A DNA stretch of 64,000 nucleotides from Motilimonas cestriensis (GCF_021295315.1 NZ_JAIMJA010000004.1:124001-188000); one strand, 5' to 3'; positions 38,971 to 50,238 are shown, counted from the stretch's first letter. Translations and numbers: made by a program. Notes: generated by a model not told the origin, from the letters alone.

Positions 38971-39111
38971 CTCCACTTGCTAATAGAGTAAGTGGAGCAA
39001 TAGCTCCCTGCCAGAATTACTGGCCACACAGAGCCCCCGATTTGGGTGGCTAATGGTTTAAGCCTCACTAATCACTTATTTTAAGTAAAGTAGATTGGTG
39101 GAGTTTTTTTT
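38971..39111 (+). promoter_or_regulatory. S10 leader with attenuator-like hairpin (L4-type control)
   Basis: The leader begins with a hairpin CTCCACTT/AAGTGGAG (38971-38997). Near its end CCTCACTAATC (39063-39073) pairs with GATTGGTGGAG (39093-39103), with one mismatch and two wobbles around an inner ACTT/AAGT stem, followed by T8 (39104-39111). In E. coli the S10 leader of similar length ends in such a structure, where L4 and NusA cause attenuation. L4 control here is inferred. Confidence 0.65.
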
Positions 39112-39121
39112 ATGTTTTTAA

Positions 39122-39451
<330 letters not shown>

Positions 39452-39475
39452 ACGGAAGAGAAAGAGGTTATAACA

Positions 39476-40114
39476 ATGACAATCGGTCTAGTTGGTCGTA
39501 AAGTTGGTATGACTCGCATCTTCACTGAAGATGGCGTTTCTATTCCAGTTACGGTAATTGAATGTACTGCTAACCGCGTTACTCAGGTCAAAGGCCTAGA
39601 AACTGACGGTTACAGCGCAATTCAAGTGACCACCGGCACCAAAAAAGCAAGCCGCGTAAATAAACCTCAAGCAGGTATTTTCGCTAAAGCTGGTGTTGAT
39701 GCAGGTCGCGGTTTGTGGGAATTTCGTCTTGCAGACAATGAAGGCGCAGACATCCAAGTGGGTGCTGAGCTGAACGTTGATAATTTCAACGAAGTAAACA
39801 AAGTAGATGTTACTGGTCAATCTAAAGGTAAAGGTTTCCAAGGTGCTGTTAAGCGTTGGAACTTCCGTACTCAAGATGCGACTCACGGTAACTCTCTTGC
39901 CCATCGTGCACCAGGTTCAATTGGCCAATGTCAAACTCCAGGTCGCGTATTTAAAGGCAAGAAAATGGCTGGTCACATGGGTGCTGTTCGTGTAACAACT
40001 CAGAACCTAGAAGTTGTTCGTGTTGACGCTGAGCGTAACCTTATCCTTGTAAAAGGTGCGGTACCAGGCGCAATCAACGCTGACGTCATCATCAAACCTG
40101 CCGTCAAAGCGTAA
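39476..40114 (+). CDS. rplC: 50S ribosomal protein L3
   Basis: 212 residues; the [13 protein letters not shown] and [23 protein letters not shown] blocks (last with the Gln methylated in E. coli by PrmB) are L3 signatures. An early assembly protein of 23S rRNA near the peptidyl-transferase center. Starts 24 bases after rpsJ. Confidence 0.99.
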   Translation: MTIGLVGRKVGMTRIFTEDGVSIPVTVIECTANRVTQVKGLETDGYSAIQVTTGTKKASRVNKPQAGIFAKAGVDAGRGLWEFRLADNEGADIQVGAELNVDNFNEVNKVDVTGQSKGKGFQGAVKRWNFRTQDATHGNSLAHRAPGSIGQCQTPGRVFKGKKMAGHMGAVRVTTQNLEVVRVDAERNLILVKGAVPGAINADVIIKPAVKA

Positions 40115-40126
40115 CAGGAGATAGTA

Positions 40127-40732
40127 ATGGAATTGGTATTGAAAGACGCGCAAAGCGCTCTTGAAGTTTCCGAAACTACCTTCGGACGTGAATTCAACGA
40201 AGCCCTGATTCATCAGGTTGTCGTTGCATACGCTGCAGGTGCTCGTCAAGGTACACGTAAACAAAAGACTCGTGCAGAGATCGTTGGTACGGGTAAAAAA
40301 CCTTGGCGTCAAAAGGGTACTGGCCGCGCACGTTCTGGTAGCCAAGCGAGCCCAATCTGGCGTTCTGGTGGTGTAACTTTTGCTGCGCGTCCACAGGACC
40401 ACAGCCAAAAAGTTAACAAGAAAATGTATCGTGGTGCGGTTCAAAGCATCCTTTCTGAACTTGTTCGCCAAGATCGTCTAGTGGTAGTAGAAAGCTTCGG
40501 TGTTGATACACCTAAGACTAAAGAGCTAGTAGCTAAGCTAAAAGAGCTTGAGCTAAACGACGTTCTTATCATCACTGAAGAAGTAGATGAGAACTTGTTC
40601 CTAGCTGCGCGCAACTTATACAAAGTTGACGTACGTGATGCTGCTGGTATCGACCCTGTTAGCCTAATCGGCTTTGAGAAAGTTCTTGTTACTGCTGCTG
40701 CAGTTAAGAAGATTGAGGAGACTTTAGCATGA
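40127..40732 (+). CDS. rplD: 50S ribosomal protein L4
   Basis: 201 residues, as in E. coli. The loop [21 protein letters not shown] that lines the exit tunnel (shown here only in part) is intact. In E. coli free L4 represses the S10 operon through the leader; the attenuator-like hairpin upstream of rpsJ fits that. Its stop overlaps the rplW ATG (ATGA). Confidence 0.99.
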   Translation: MELVLKDAQSALEVSETTFGREFNEALIHQVVVAYAAGARQGTRKQKTRAEIVGTGKKPWRQKGTGRARSGSQASPIWRSGGVTFAARPQDHSQKVNKKMYRGAVQSILSELVRQDRLVVVESFGVDTPKTKELVAKLKELELNDVLIITEEVDENLFLAARNLYKVDVRDAAGIDPVSLIGFEKVLVTAAAVKKIEETLA

Positions 40733-41028
40733 TCAGTGAAGAACGTTTACTGAAAGTACTGAGTGCTCCACATATCTCTGAGAAGAGCACTCGTTCTGCT
40801 GAACTAGACAACACAGTTGTGTTCAAAGTTGCAACTACTGCAACTAAAGCAGAAATCAAAGCAGCAGTTGAAAAACTGTTTGAAGTTGAAGTGACTGGCG
40901 TTAGCACTCTTGTTGTTAAGGGTAAAACCAAGCGTCATGGTCAACGTGTAGGCCGTCGTTCCGATTGGAAAAAGGCTTACGTGACTCTGGCAGACGGTGC
41001 TGAAATCGATTTCGCTGGCGCTGAGTAA
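40729..41028 (+). CDS. rplW: 50S ribosomal protein L23
   Basis: 99 residues (E. coli 100); [16 protein letters not shown] and [22 protein letters not shown] signatures. L23 sits at the tunnel exit and docks trigger factor and SRP. Overlaps rplD by 4 bases, so translation is coupled. Confidence 0.99.
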   Translation: MISEERLLKVLSAPHISEKSTRSAELDNTVVFKVATTATKAEIKAAVEKLFEVEVTGVSTLVVKGKTKRHGQRVGRRSDWKKAYVTLADGAEIDFAGAE

Positions 41029-41042
41029 GAGGAACTTTATCA

Positions 41043-41870
41043 ATGGCTATTGTAAAATGTAAGCCTACATCTCCAGGTCGTCGCCACGTCGTTAAAGTGG
41101 TAAACAACGACCTGTACAAAGGCAAGCCATACGCACCACTACTTGAGACTAAGTCTAAGTCTGGTGGTCGTAACAACGGCGGTCGTATTACAGTTCGTCA
41201 CATCGGTGGTGGTCATAAGCAACACTATCGTGTAATCGACTTTAAACGTAATAAAGATGGCATCCCTGCAAAAGTAGAGCGTTTGGAATATGATCCAAAC
41301 CGTACTGCGAATATCGCACTAGTACTTTATGCAGACGGTGAGCGTCGTTACATCTTAGCACCTAAGGGTGTTCAAGCTGGCGATGCACTACTATCTGGTA
41401 TTGATGCGCCAATCAAAGCAGGTAACGCTCTTCCTATGCGTAATATCCCAGTAGGTTCTACTGTGCACGCGGTTGAGATGAAACCAGGCAAAGGTGCTCA
41501 ATTAGCACGTTCAGCAGGTGCTTACGCACAAATCATCGCTCGTGATGGTGACTATGTAACGCTACGTCTTCGCTCTGGCGAAATGCGTAAAGTTCAGTCA
41601 GATTGTCGCGCGACGATTGGTGAAGTTGGTAACGCTGAGCACATGCTTCGCCGTCTAGGTAAAGCTGGTGCAAGCCGCTGGCGCGGTGTTCGCCCTACAG
41701 TACGTGGTGTTGTAATGAACCCGGTTGATCACCCACACGGTGGTGGTGAAGGTCGTACTTCTGGTGGTCGTCATCCTGTTTCACCATGGGGTGTGCCAAC
41801 CAAGGGCTACAAGACTCGTTCGAACAAGCGTACTGATAAGTACATTGTACGTCGTCGTAATAAGAAATAA
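41043..41870 (+). CDS. rplB: 50S ribosomal protein L2
   Basis: 275 residues (E. coli 273). [16 protein letters not shown] and [20 protein letters not shown], containing the His essential near the peptidyl-transferase center, are intact. The C-terminal basic tail [17 protein letters not shown] contacts 23S rRNA. Confidence 0.99.
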   Translation: MAIVKCKPTSPGRRHVVKVVNNDLYKGKPYAPLLETKSKSGGRNNGGRITVRHIGGGHKQHYRVIDFKRNKDGIPAKVERLEYDPNRTANIALVLYADGERRYILAPKGVQAGDALLSGIDAPIKAGNALPMRNIPVGSTVHAVEMKPGKGAQLARSAGAYAQIIARDGDYVTLRLRSGEMRKVQSDCRATIGEVGNAEHMLRRLGKAGASRWRGVRPTVRGVVMNPVDHPHGGGEGRTSGGRHPVSPWGVPTKGYKTRSNKRTDKYIVRRRNKK

Positions 41871-41885
41871 TTAGAGGAATACGCC

Positions 41886-42164
41886 ATGCCACGTTCTCTC
41901 AAGAAGGGTCCATTTATTGACCTACACTTGTTGAAGAAGGTAGAGAAAGCGTTGGAAAGCGGTGACAAAAAGCCTGTTAAGACTTGGTCCCGTCGTTCAA
42001 TGATCATTCCAGATATGATTGGTTTGACCATCGCTGTCCATAATGGTCGTCAGCACGTACCAGTATTTGTAACCGATGAAATGATCGGCCAAAAATTGGG
42101 TGAGTTTGCACCAACTCGTACTTATCGCGGCCATGTCGCAGATAAGAAAACGAAGAAGAAGTAA
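41886..42164 (+). CDS. rpsS: 30S ribosomal protein S19
   Basis: 92 residues, as in E. coli. [20 protein letters not shown] and [20 protein letters not shown] are S19 signatures. It lies in the 30S head with S13. AGAGGA precedes the start. Confidence 0.99.
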   Translation: MPRSLKKGPFIDLHLLKKVEKALESGDKKPVKTWSRRSMIIPDMIGLTIAVHNGRQHVPVFVTDEMIGQKLGEFAPTRTYRGHVADKKTKKK

Positions 42165-42174
42165 GGAGTAGATA

Positions 42175-42510
42175 ATGGAAGCTTTAGCTAAACATAAGTT
42201 TGCTCGTACTTCGGCGCAAAAAGCACGTCTAGTTGCTGACCAGATCCGTGGTCTACCAGTTGAAAAAGCGCTAAACATTTTAACTTTCAGCGACAAAAAA
42301 GCTGCTGATTTAGTTAAGAAGGTTCTTGATTCTGCTATTGCTAACGCTGAGCACAATGAAGGCGCTGATATTGATGAACTAAAAGTTGCCAAAATTTTTG
42401 TTGATGAAGGTCCAACCATGAAGCGTATTATGCCTCGTGCTAAAGGCCGTGCTGATCGCATTCTTAAGCGTTCAAGCCACATCACAATTGTGGTATCGGA
42501 CAGGGGATAA
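42175..42510 (+). CDS. rplV: 50S ribosomal protein L22
   Basis: 111 residues (E. coli 110). [16 protein letters not shown] at the start and [20 protein letters not shown], the tip of the tunnel-lining hairpin, are intact, so no deletion of macrolide-resistance type is seen there. Confidence 0.99.
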   Translation: MEALAKHKFARTSAQKARLVADQIRGLPVEKALNILTFSDKKAADLVKKVLDSAIANAEHNEGADIDELKVAKIFVDEGPTMKRIMPRAKGRADRILKRSSHITIVVSDRG

Positions 42511-42513
42511 GTA

Positions 42514-43203
42514 ATGGGTCAGAAAGTACATCCTAACGGTATTCGCCTAGGTATCACTAAGCCTTTTAGCTCTACCTGGTATGCCGAAAAAGACTTCGCT
42601 GCTAACCTATACGGTGATTTCGAAGTGCGTCAGTTCCTTACTAAAGAACTGAAAAATGCGTCATTGTCTAAAATTACTATTGAACGCCCAGCTAAGAGTA
42701 TCCGTGTGACTATTCACACTGCTCGTCCTGGTGTTGTTATTGGTAAGAAAGGCGAAGACGTAGAAAAATTGCGCAATGCAGTGGCTAAAATGGCTGGTGT
42801 ACCTGCACAAATCAACATTTCCGAAGTGCGTAAGCCAGAGTTAGATGCCAAGCTAGTAGCTGACAGCATCTCTTCTCAGCTAGAGCGTCGTGTTATGTTC
42901 CGTCGTGCTATGAAGCGCGCAGTTCAAAATGCAATGCGTCTTGGTGCTAAAGGTATCAAAGTTGAAGTAAGTGGTCGTCTTGGTGGTGCTGAAATCGCAC
43001 GTACTGAGTGGTATCGTGAAGGTCGTGTGCCTCTACATACACTACGTGCAGACATCGATTACTCGACGTCTGAAGCTTTAACTACTTACGGTATCATTGG
43101 TGTTAAGGTTTGGATCTTTAAAGGTGAAGTTCTTGGCGCGCTACCATTAGGTGGTCAACCAGAAGCACCTGCCAAGCCTAAACGCAAAGGCCGTGGTAAG
43201 TAA
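42514..43203 (+). CDS. rpsC: 30S ribosomal protein S3
   Basis: 229 residues (E. coli 233). [18 protein letters not shown], the KH domain [15 protein letters not shown] and the C-terminal [21 protein letters not shown] block are present. It forms part of the mRNA entry site. Starts 3 bases after rplV. Confidence 0.99.
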   Translation: MGQKVHPNGIRLGITKPFSSTWYAEKDFAANLYGDFEVRQFLTKELKNASLSKITIERPAKSIRVTIHTARPGVVIGKKGEDVEKLRNAVAKMAGVPAQINISEVRKPELDAKLVADSISSQLERRVMFRRAMKRAVQNAMRLGAKGIKVEVSGRLGGAEIARTEWYREGRVPLHTLRADIDYSTSEALTTYGIIGVKVWIFKGEVLGALPLGGQPEAPAKPKRKGRGK

Positions 43204-43215
43204 GGAGATTCAGAA

Positions 43216-43626
43216 ATGTTGCAACCAAAACGTACTAAATTCCGTAAGCAGCACACCGGTCGTAACCGTGGTCTAGCTAAAGGACAAGACGTTAGCTTTG
43301 GCCAATTTGGTCTTAAAGCGACAGGACGTGGCCGTTTGACTGCGCGTCAAATTGAAGCTGCACGTCGTGCGATGACTCGTGCGGTTAAGCGTCAAGGTAA
43401 AATCTGGATCCGCGTTTTCCCTGATAAGCCTATTACAGAAAAACCTCTTGAGGTTCGTATGGGTAAAGGTAAAGGTAACGTAGAATATTGGGTTGCTCAA
43501 ATTCAACCTGGTAAAGTCCTTTACGAAATGGAAGGCGTTCCAGAGGCGATAGCACGTGAAGCATTTGCTCTAGCAGCTGCTAAACTGCCTATCAGTACTA
43601 CTTTCGTAACTAGAACGGTGATGTAA
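43216..43626 (+). CDS. rplP: 50S ribosomal protein L16
   Basis: 136 residues, as in E. coli. [19 protein letters not shown] and [20 protein letters not shown] carry the Arg hydroxylated in E. coli by RoxA. It helps form the A-site region. The TAA overlaps the rpmC ATG. Confidence 0.99.
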   Translation: MLQPKRTKFRKQHTGRNRGLAKGQDVSFGQFGLKATGRGRLTARQIEAARRAMTRAVKRQGKIWIRVFPDKPITEKPLEVRMGKGKGNVEYWVAQIQPGKVLYEMEGVPEAIAREAFALAAAKLPISTTFVTRTVM

Positions 43627-43817
43627 TGAAAGCAAGCGAACTTAAAACTAAGAGCGTTGAAGAGCTGAATGCTGAACTGTTAAGCCTATTACGCGAGCAG
43701 TTCAACCTACGCATGCAAGCGAGCACAGGCCAATTGGCTCAAACTCACTTGCAAAAAGAAGTACGCCGTAACATCGCGCGTGTTAAAACTTTGCTAACTC
43801 AGAAGGCAGATGCGTAA
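43626..43817 (+). CDS. rpmC: 50S ribosomal protein L29
   Basis: 63 residues, as in E. coli. A helical hairpin with [21 protein letters not shown] signature (shown partly). Overlaps rplP and rpsQ by one base at each end, so the three are tightly coupled. Confidence 0.99.
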   Translation: MKASELKTKSVEELNAELLSLLREQFNLRMQASTGQLAQTHLQKEVRRNIARVKTLLTQKADA

Positions 43818-44065
43818 TGAGCGAAAATACTCGTACTCTTCGAGCGAAAGTCATCAGCGACAAGATGGACAAGTCCATCACAGTAGCGATTGAACGTAAA
43901 GTGAAACATCCGCTATACGGAAAGTTCATCAAGCGTACTACTAAGCTACACGTACATGACGAAACAAATCAATGTGTTGAAGGCGATTGGGTTATTATCC
44001 GTGAATGTCGTCCTCTATCTAAGACTAAGTCTTGGACATTGGTTGAAGTAATTGCAAAAGCTTAA
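43817..44065 (+). CDS. rpsQ: 30S ribosomal protein S17
   Basis: 82 residues (E. coli 84). [20 protein letters not shown] and [19 protein letters not shown] are S17 signatures; an OB fold that binds 16S rRNA early. It is the last gene of the S10 operon: a terminator follows 17 bases later. Confidence 0.99.
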   Translation: MSENTRTLRAKVISDKMDKSITVAIERKVKHPLYGKFIKRTTKLHVHDETNQCVEGDWVIIRECRPLSKTKSWTLVEVIAKA

Positions 44066-44082
44066 TTTTTGAGCTTTTTCAA

Positions 44083-44114
44083 AAAAAGCGGCGCCTTTAT
44101 TGGGGCCGCTTTTT
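44083..44114 (+). terminator. Terminator ending the S10 operon
   Basis: AAAAAGCGGC/GCCGCTTTTT, a 10-bp stem with a 12-base loop followed by TTTAT. It separates S10 from spc genes. Confidence 0.85.
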
Positions 44115-44142
44115 ATTTATACTACCTTTTCCCAGAATGTGG

Positions 44143-44202
44143 TGTTATAATGCGCCGCCCTCTAAAGGGAAGGTAGCCATGATTTCAGATTAGGCTGAAA
44201 TC
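44143..44202 (+). promoter_or_regulatory. spc operon promoter and leader hairpin
   Basis: An extended -10 element, TGTTATAAT (TATAAT at 44146-44151), follows the S10 terminator; no good -35 is seen. The leader then carries a perfect 8-bp hairpin GATTTCAG/CTGAAATC at 44181-44202. Enteric spc control by S8 acts at rplE, so the role of this hairpin is unknown. Confidence 0.65.
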
Positions 44203-44229
44203 TTGTTGTAATAATAGCGGAGCACTGAA

Positions 44230-44598
44230 ATGATCCAGATGCAAAGTATGCTTGACGTGGCTGATAACTCAGGCGCACGTAGCGTAATGTGTATTAAGGT
44301 CCTTGGTGGCTCGCACCGCCGTTATGCAGCCATTGGTGACATCATTAAAGTTACTGTTAAGGAAGCAATTCCTCGCGGTAAAGTTAAAAAAGGTGATGTT
44401 TACAATGCTGTGGTAGTGCGTACCAGAAAAGGTGTACGTCGTCCTGATGGTTCTTTGATTCGTTTTGACCGCAATGCTGCGGTTATCTTGAATGCAAACA
44501 AACAACCAATTGGTACACGTATCTTTGGGCCTGTGACTCGTGAACTTCGTTCAGAGCAATTTATGAAAATTGTGTCTCTGGCACCTGAAGTACTGTAA
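44230..44598 (+). CDS. rplN: 50S ribosomal protein L14
   Basis: 122 residues (E. coli 123). [19 protein letters not shown] and [17 protein letters not shown] are L14 signatures. It binds the RsfS silencing factor and contacts 16S rRNA. First gene of the spc operon. Confidence 0.99.
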   Translation: MIQMQSMLDVADNSGARSVMCIKVLGGSHRRYAAIGDIIKVTVKEAIPRGKVKKGDVYNAVVVRTRKGVRRPDGSLIRFDRNAAVILNANKQPIGTRIFGPVTRELRSEQFMKIVSLAPEVL

Positions 44599-44613
44599 AA
44601 GGCGGAGTCAATA

Positions 44614-44928
44614 ATGGCAGCAAAAATTATTCGTGACGACGAAGTGATCGTACTAGCCGGTAAAGATAAAGGTAAAACAGGTAAAGTTACCAAAGTTCTA
44701 CCTAACGGCAAAGTGTTCGTCGAAGGCGTAAATACTATCAAGAAGCACACCAAGCCAAACCCTCAATTGGGCGTAGCCGGTGGCATCGTTGAAAAAGAAG
44801 CGGCAATTGACGCTTCAAACGTTGCGGTCCTTAACCCTACTACGGGTAAAGCAGATCGTGTTGGTTTTAGACTTGAAGACGGCAAAAAAGTTCGTTTCTT
44901 TAAATCTAATAATGAAACTGTGAAGTAA
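44614..44928 (+). CDS. rplX: 50S ribosomal protein L24
   Basis: 104 residues, as in E. coli. The KOW motif [21 protein letters not shown] is intact (positions 8-28, given in part). An assembly initiator of the 50S subunit. Confidence 0.99.
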   Translation: MAAKIIRDDEVIVLAGKDKGKTGKVTKVLPNGKVFVEGVNTIKKHTKPNPQLGVAGGIVEKEAAIDASNVAVLNPTTGKADRVGFRLEDGKKVRFFKSNNETVK

Positions 44929-44940
44929 TTGGAGTTTACG

Positions 44941-45480
44941 ATGGCGAAACTGCATGATTTTTACAAAGAGACAGTAGCGTCTGATCTTCAAACGAAGTTC
45001 GGTTACAAATCTGTCATGCAAGTCCCTCGGATTGAAAAGATCACCCTAAATATGGGTGTTGGTGAAGCTCTGGCTGATAAAAAAGCACTAGAGAATGCGG
45101 CTGCTGATATGGCTGCAATTTCTGGTCAAAAGCCACTAATCACCAAGGCGCGCAAATCTGTTGCGGGCTTCAAGATCCGTGAAGGCTACCCTATTGGTTG
45201 TAAAGTGACCTTACGCGGTGAACGGATGTGGGAATTTTTCGAACGCTTGGTTAGCATTTCGCTACCACGTGTACGTGACTTCCGCGGCTTGAATCCTAAG
45301 TCATTCGACGGCCGTGGTAACTACAGCATGGGTGTACGCGAGCAAATCATCTTCCCTGAAATCGATTACGATAAAGTCGATAAAGTACGTGGTCTTGATA
45401 TTACTATCACTACTACTGCTGCTTCAGATGAAGAAGGTCGTGCACTGTTAGCTGCATTCAACTTCCCATTCCGTAAATAA
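44941..45480 (+). CDS. rplE: 50S ribosomal protein L5
   Basis: 179 residues, as in E. coli. I take ATG 44941 ([10 protein letters not shown]), with GGAG upstream; an earlier in-frame ATG at 44929 touches the rplX stop and is not family-like. [14 protein letters not shown] and [20 protein letters not shown] are L5 signatures; it binds 5S rRNA. Confidence 0.99.
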   Translation: MAKLHDFYKETVASDLQTKFGYKSVMQVPRIEKITLNMGVGEALADKKALENAAADMAAISGQKPLITKARKSVAGFKIREGYPIGCKVTLRGERMWEFFERLVSISLPRVRDFRGLNPKSFDGRGNYSMGVREQIIFPEIDYDKVDKVRGLDITITTTAASDEEGRALLAAFNFPFRK

Positions 45481-45491
45481 GGTGTAGGGTT

Positions 45492-45797
45492 ATGGCTAAA
45501 CAATCCATGAAAGCACGTGAAGCAAAACGTGAGAAACTGGTTAGCAAATACGCTGAACAACGTGCAGCGCTTAAAGCGGCGATCACTGATGTGAATACAT
45601 CAGATGAAGACCGTTGGGCTGCAGTGCTTAAGCTACAAACGCTACCTCGTGATTCCAGTAAGAGTCGTCAGCGTAACCGCTGTAACGTTACTGGTCGCCC
45701 ACATGGTTACCTGCGTAAATTCGGCATGAGCCGTATTAAGCTGCGTGAACACATGATGCGCGGTGAAGTTCCTGGCCTTAAAAAGGCTAGTTGGTAA
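45492..45797 (+). CDS. rpsN: 30S ribosomal protein S14
   Basis: 101 residues, the long zinc-free form as in E. coli: the CxxC zinc motif of the short form is absent ([20 protein letters not shown]). [17 protein letters not shown] start is typical. Confidence 0.99.
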   Translation: MAKQSMKAREAKREKLVSKYAEQRAALKAAITDVNTSDEDRWAAVLKLQTLPRDSSKSRQRNRCNVTGRPHGYLRKFGMSRIKLREHMMRGEVPGLKKASW

Positions 45798-45821
45798 TCC
45801 ACTATCACGGAGTAAGCAAAT

Positions 45822-46214
45822 ATGAGCATGCAAGATCCTATTGCTGATATGCTAACACGCATTCGCAACGGTCAAGCGGCCAACAAAGTTGCAGTGAAAA
45901 TGCCATCTTCTAAGCAAAAAGTAGCAATCGCTGCTGTGCTTAAAGAGGAAGGTTACATCGCTGATTTCGCTGTAGTTGGTGAAGCTAAACCAGAATTGGA
46001 AGTAACTCTTAAGTACTTCCAAGGTAAAAAAGTTATCGACAGCATTAAACGTGTTAGTCGTCCAGGTCTGCGCATCTATAAGAGCTCTTCAGAACTACCA
46101 AAAGTTCTTGATGGCTTAGGTGTTGCAATTGTTTCAACTTCAAATGGTGTGATGACCGATCGTGCTGCGCGTAAAGCCGGCATCGGTGGTGAGATCATCT
46201 GTTACGTAGCTTAA
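45822..46214 (+). CDS. rpsH: 30S ribosomal protein S8
   Basis: 130 residues, as in E. coli. [18 protein letters not shown] start and [20 protein letters not shown] end are typical. In E. coli S8 represses the spc operon by binding near rplE. Confidence 0.99.
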   Translation: MSMQDPIADMLTRIRNGQAANKVAVKMPSSKQKVAIAAVLKEEGYIADFAVVGEAKPELEVTLKYFQGKKVIDSIKRVSRPGLRIYKSSSELPKVLDGLGVAIVSTSNGVMTDRAARKAGIGGEIICYVA

Positions 46215-46223
46215 GGAGTAGAT

Positions 46224-46757
46224 ATGTCACGCGTTGCTAAATCGCCTGTTGCTATTCCAGCTGGCGTAGAAGTTAAAATTAACGGCCAGGAAATCACAGT
46301 TAAAGGTAACAACGGTACATTAAGCCGTGTTATTAACAACGCTGTTGTTGTTAAAGAAGAAGAAGGTAAACTAACTTTTTCTTGGGTTGAGGGTGTAGTT
46401 GGAGCAAGTGCTCAAGCTGGTACTGCTCGCTCACTCGTTAACAACATGGTTGAAGGTGTTTCGAAAGGTTTCGAACGCAAACTTCAACTACTAGGTGTTG
46501 GTTACCGTGCAGCTGTTCAAGGTAAAGTAGTAAACCTTACATTAGGTTTCTCTCACCCTGTAGAGCACGCACTACCTGAAGGTATCACTGCCGAGTGTCC
46601 ATCAAATACTGAAATCGTACTTAAAGGTACTGATAAACAGTTGATTGGACAAGTTGCCGCCGATATTCGTGGTTACCGTCCACCAGAGCCTTACAAAGGT
46701 AAAGGTGTTCGTTATGCTGACGAAAACGTGCGTCGTAAAGAGGCTAAGAAGAAGTAA
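46224..46757 (+). CDS. rplF: 50S ribosomal protein L6
   Basis: 177 residues, as in E. coli. [19 protein letters not shown] start and the [21 protein letters not shown]-terminal signature are present. It lies near the factor-binding site. Confidence 0.99.
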   Translation: MSRVAKSPVAIPAGVEVKINGQEITVKGNNGTLSRVINNAVVVKEEEGKLTFSWVEGVVGASAQAGTARSLVNNMVEGVSKGFERKLQLLGVGYRAAVQGKVVNLTLGFSHPVEHALPEGITAECPSNTEIVLKGTDKQLIGQVAADIRGYRPPEPYKGKGVRYADENVRRKEAKKK

Positions 46758-46766
46758 GGTAACACT

Positions 46767-47117
46767 ATGGATAAGAAAGCATCTCGTCTACGTCGTGCAA
46801 CTCGCACGCGTAAGAAATTGCAAGAGTTGGGAGCAACTCGCCTGGTGATTCACCGTACTCCGCGCCACACTTACGCGCAGGTGATTTCGCCAGAAGCAAA
46901 AGTTATTGCAACTGCATCAACAGTTGAAAAAGACGTTGCTAGTCAAGTTAAAAACGGTGGTAATGTTGAAGCGGCTAAGCTAATCGGTAAATTGGTTGCT
47001 GAGCGTGCTGTAGAAAAAGGTATTGCTAAAGTATCTTTTGATCGCAGCGGTTTTCAATATCACGGTCGCATTGCAGCATTAGCTGAAGCGGCTCGTGAAG
47101 CTGGTCTTCAGTTCTAA
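46767..47117 (+). CDS. rplR: 50S ribosomal protein L18
   Basis: 116 residues (E. coli 117). A basic N-terminus ([15 protein letters not shown]) and [20 protein letters not shown] end are typical. Binds 5S rRNA with L5. Confidence 0.99.
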   Translation: MDKKASRLRRATRTRKKLQELGATRLVIHRTPRHTYAQVISPEAKVIATASTVEKDVASQVKNGGNVEAAKLIGKLVAERAVEKGIAKVSFDRSGFQYHGRIAALAEAAREAGLQF

Positions 47118-47127
47118 GGGGCGGGTC

Positions 47128-47628
47128 ATGGCAAAAGAACAAACTCAAGCCGGTGAACTGAACGAAAAACTTATCGCAGTTAACCGAGTTTCAAAAGTAG
47201 TTAAAGGTGGTCGCATCTTTAGCTTCACGGCACTAACAGTAGTTGGTGACGGCAATGGTCGTGTAGGTTTTGGTTACGGTAAAGCACGTGAAGTGCCAGC
47301 AGCTATCCAGAAAGCTATGGAAAAAGCGCGCCGTAATCTAACGACTGTAACGCTTAATGGTACTACACTTCAGCACCCTATTAAGGGTCGCCACTCTGGC
47401 TCTAAAGTTTACATGCAGCCAGCATCTGAAGGTACAGGTATCATCGCCGGTGGTGCGATGCGTGCAGTACTAGAAGTAGTAGGTGTACAAAACGTACTTG
47501 CTAAAGCTTACGGTTCTACTAACCCAATCAACATCGTTCGCGCTACTATCGACGCGCTTGAGAGCATGAATGCTCCTGAGCAAGTTGCAGCTAAGCGTGG
47601 TCTGACTGTTGACCAGATTTTAGGGTAA
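47128..47628 (+). CDS. rpsE: 30S ribosomal protein S5
   Basis: 166 residues (E. coli 167). ATG 47128 ([15 protein letters not shown]) is chosen because GGGGCGGG lies upstream and the extra upstream codons overlap rpl[22 protein letters not shown] and the loop where spectinomycin-resistance changes occur in other species are intact. Confidence 0.99.
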   Translation: MAKEQTQAGELNEKLIAVNRVSKVVKGGRIFSFTALTVVGDGNGRVGFGYGKAREVPAAIQKAMEKARRNLTTVTLNGTTLQHPIKGRHSGSKVYMQPASEGTGIIAGGAMRAVLEVVGVQNVLAKAYGSTNPINIVRATIDALESMNAPEQVAAKRGLTVDQILG

Positions 47629-47634
47629 TTGACC

Positions 47635-47814
47635 ATGGCTAAGACGATTAAAGTAACTCAAACTAAAAGCGCGATCGGCCGTTTACCGAAGCATAAAGCT
47701 ACGTTAACTGGTTTAGGTCTACGCCGCATTGGCCACACTGTTGAACTAGAAGATACTCCTTCTGTTCGCGGTATGGTTAATTCAGTTTACTACATGGTTA
47801 AAGTGGAGGATTAA
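47635..47814 (+). CDS. rpmD: 50S ribosomal protein L30
   Basis: 59 residues, as in E. coli. [20 protein letters not shown] and the [15 protein letters not shown] signature. An in-frame TTG six bases earlier directly abuts rpsE and is less likely. Confidence 0.98.
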   Translation: MAKTIKVTQTKSAIGRLPKHKATLTGLGLRRIGHTVELEDTPSVRGMVNSVYYMVKVED

Positions 47815-47817
47815 TTG

Positions 47818-48252
47818 ATGAAACTTAATACTCTATCTCCAGCAGCAGGTTCAAAACCAGCAGCAAGACGTGTAGGTCGTGGTATCGGTTCTGGTCTAGG
47901 TAAAACCTGTGGCCGCGGACATAAAGGTCAGAAGTCTCGTTCTGGCGGTTCTGTTCGTCCAGGTTTTGAAGGCGGTCAAATGCCTTTGAAACAACGTCTA
48001 CCTAAATTCGGTTTTACTTCTCGCAAGAGTTTAGTAACTTCTGAAATTCGCCTAAGTGAATTGGCGAAAGTTGAAGGTGATGTAGTTTCTCTAGAAACTC
48101 TGAAAAAAGCCGGTATCATTGCTGATAATATTCGGTTCGCGAAAATTGTATTGTCTGGCGAGGTTTCTCGCCAAGTAACAGTACAAGGCCTTAAGGCAAC
48201 TAAAGGCGCGCGTGCTGCAATTGAAGCTGTCGGCGGAAAAATCGAGGAATAA
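47818..48252 (+). CDS. rplO: 50S ribosomal protein L15
   Basis: 144 residues, as in E. coli. [20 protein letters not shown] and [23 protein letters not shown]-type Gly-rich segment (given in part) are typical. GAGGA ahead of the ATG at 47818. Confidence 0.99.
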   Translation: MKLNTLSPAAGSKPAARRVGRGIGSGLGKTCGRGHKGQKSRSGGSVRPGFEGGQMPLKQRLPKFGFTSRKSLVTSEIRLSELAKVEGDVVSLETLKKAGIIADNIRFAKIVLSGEVSRQVTVQGLKATKGARAAIEAVGGKIEE

Positions 48253-48258
48253 GATTAA

Positions 48259-49584
48259 ATGGCTAAGAAACCAGGGTTAGAAGGGAAGGGCTCACAAGGC
48301 GGTTTAGGTGAACTTAAATCTCGCTTGTTATTTGTACTAGGTGCCATATTGGTGTTTCGTACGGGCTCCTTTATTCCAATTCCTGGTATTGACGCCGCTG
48401 TCCTCGCTGAGTTGATGCAGCAGTCTAAAGGCACCATCATTGAAATGTTTAACATGTTCTCTGGTGGTGCGCTTGAACGTGCATCTATTCTTGCGTTAGG
48501 TATCATGCCGTATATTTCGGCATCGATTATTGTGCAACTACTAACAGTAGTTCACCCCCCACTTGCTGAATTAAAGAAAGAAGGCGAGTCAGGGCGACGC
48601 AAGATTAGCCAATATACCCGATACGGTACATTGGTGCTCGGTACATTCCAAGCAATTGGTATTGCTACTGGTTTGCCAAATATGATCCCAGGTCTGGTTG
48701 TTAATCCAGGTATGAGCTTCTATTTGACAGCTGTAATCAGTTTAGTCACAGGAACGATGTTCTTAATGTGGCTAGGTGAACAAATCACCGAACGTGGCAT
48801 CGGTAATGGTATCTCGATCCTTATCTTCGTAGGTATTGTTGCTGGTCTTCCGTCGGCCATTGGTCAGACGGCGGAGCAAGCTCGTCAAGGTGAATTACAC
48901 TTGTTACTGTTATTTTTGCTTGCAGCAATTGTTTTTGCAGTAACCTACTTTGTGGTGTTTGTTGAACGTGGTCAGCGACGTATTGTTGTTAACTATGCCA
49001 AGCGTCAACAAGGTAGAAAGGTATTTGCAGCTCAAAGCACGCATCTACCGTTGAAGTTAAACATGGCCGGTGTAATTCCTGCTATCTTCGCTTCAAGTGT
49101 AATTTTGTTTCCAGGTACCATTGCACAATGGTTCGGACAGACTGAAGGTTTTGCATGGCTAGGTGAGTTTTCGCTTGCGTTACAGCCTGGTCAGCCGCTA
49201 CATGCAATGTTGTATGCAGCCGCTATAATCTTCTTCTGCTTCTTCTACACTGCCCTTGTGTTTAATCCACGCGAGACAGCAGATAACCTGAAGAAGAGCG
49301 GTGCCTTTATTCCAGGTATTCGTCCCGGAGAACAAACTTCGCGCTACATAGACAAAGTAATGACTCGCCTAACATTAGCTGGCGCACTATATATTACCTT
49401 TGTCTGTTTGGTTCCCGAGTTCATGATGATTACAATGAACACACAATTTTACTTCGGTGGAACATCGTTGTTGATTATTGTTGTAGTAATCATGGATTTT
49501 ATGGCTCAGGTACAGACGCATTTGATGTCTCATCAATATGAATCCGTCCTGAAAAAGGCAAATCTTAAAGGTTATGGTCGCTAA
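48259..49584 (+). CDS. secY: Protein translocase subunit SecY
   Basis: 441 residues (E. coli 443) with ten membrane segments. The plug and lateral gate regions ([21 protein letters not shown] start), the cytoplasmic loop [15 protein letters not shown] and PGIRPGEQT are intact. It forms the SecYEG channel in the inner membrane and starts 6 bases after rplO. Confidence 0.99.
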   Translation: MAKKPGLEGKGSQGGLGELKSRLLFVLGAILVFRTGSFIPIPGIDAAVLAELMQQSKGTIIEMFNMFSGGALERASILALGIMPYISASIIVQLLTVVHPPLAELKKEGESGRRKISQYTRYGTLVLGTFQAIGIATGLPNMIPGLVVNPGMSFYLTAVISLVTGTMFLMWLGEQITERGIGNGISILIFVGIVAGLPSAIGQTAEQARQGELHLLLLFLLAAIVFAVTYFVVFVERGQRRIVVNYAKRQQGRKVFAAQSTHLPLKLNMAGVIPAIFASSVILFPGTIAQWFGQTEGFAWLGEFSLALQPGQPLHAMLYAAAIIFFCFFYTALVFNPRETADNLKKSGAFIPGIRPGEQTSRYIDKVMTRLTLAGALYITFVCLVPEFMMITMNTQFYFGGTSLLIIVVVIMDFMAQVQTHLMSHQYESVLKKANLKGYGR

Positions 49585-49627
49585 GACCTGATTTTTAGGG
49601 TAAGCTATTTGTTTACGGAGTTATGCA

Positions 49628-49741
49628 ATGAAAGTTCGTGCATCCGTTAAGAAAATCTGTCGTAACTGTAAGGTTATCAAACGCCACGGCGTTGTACGTG
49701 TAATCTGCAGTGAGCCAAAGCATAAACAACGCCAAGGCTAA
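49628..49741 (+). CDS. rpmJ: 50S ribosomal protein L36
   Basis: A 37-residue protein, [20 protein letters not shown] onwards, with the zinc ligands C11, C14, C27 and H32 of the zinc-binding form of L36. It sits in its usual place between secY and rpsM. Acts in 50S assembly. Confidence 0.98.
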   Translation: MKVRASVKKICRNCKVIKRHGVVRVICSEPKHKQRQG

Positions 49742-49771
49742 GTCAGAGATTTCATCGAGATGAATTGCAGC

Positions 49772-49804
49772 CTGATGGTTATTAAACCATCAGAGCTGTT
49801 TTTT
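49772..49804 (+). terminator. Terminator-like hairpin between rpmJ and rpsM
   Basis: CTGATGGTT/AACCATCAG, a perfect 9-bp stem with a 4-base loop, then AGCTG and T6. It ends the spc operon before the alpha operon. Confidence 0.75.
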
Positions 49805-49811
49805 GCTTGCA

Positions 49812-49890
49812 ATTTTGTCATCTGTTGAGTATCCTACCGGGCTTTTCGCAGATGGCCTTTAATTAATACTAGGAGTGCATAGTGGCCCGT
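49812..49890 (+). promoter_or_regulatory. Alpha operon leader (S4-binding pseudoknot type, alpha_RBS)
   Basis: TTGAGTATCCT, CGGGCTTTTC and the block ending AGGAGTGCATAGTGGCCCG are almost the same as the E. coli alpha operon leader, a nested pseudoknot through which S4 represses rpsM translation. The GTG start of rpsM is part of it. S4 is encoded in this operon (rpsD), so feedback is likely. Confidence 0.85.
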
Positions 49891-50238
49891 ATCGCTGGCA
49901 TTAACATTCCTGATCAGAAGCATGCTGTAATCGCCTTAACTGCGATTTATGGTATCGGTAAAACTCGCGCACAAAAAGTTTGTGCTGAAGCGGGTATTGC
50001 AGAAAATGTTAAGATCAAGGAATTAGACGAAGCTCAAATTGAGTCTCTTCGTACTGAAGTAGCTAAGTTTACCGTTGAGGGTGACTTACGCCGTGAAATT
50101 TCCATGAGCATCAAGCGTCTAATGGACCTTGGTTGTTACCGTGGTCTTCGCCATCGTCGCAGCTTGCCTGTACGTGGACAGCGTTCTAAAACGAATGCTC
50201 GTACTCGTAAAGGCCCACGTAAACCGATTAAGAAGTAG
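49882..50238 (+). CDS. rpsM: 30S ribosomal protein S13
   Basis: 118 residues, as in E. coli. Starts with GTG, as in the E. coli gene, within the S4-binding leader. [20 protein letters not shown] and [20 protein letters not shown] signatures. First gene of the alpha operon. Confidence 0.99.
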   Translation: MARIAGINIPDQKHAVIALTAIYGIGKTRAQKVCAEAGIAENVKIKELDEAQIESLRTEVAKFTVEGDLRREISMSIKRLMDLGCYRGLRHRRSLPVRGQRSKTNARTRKGPRKPIKK

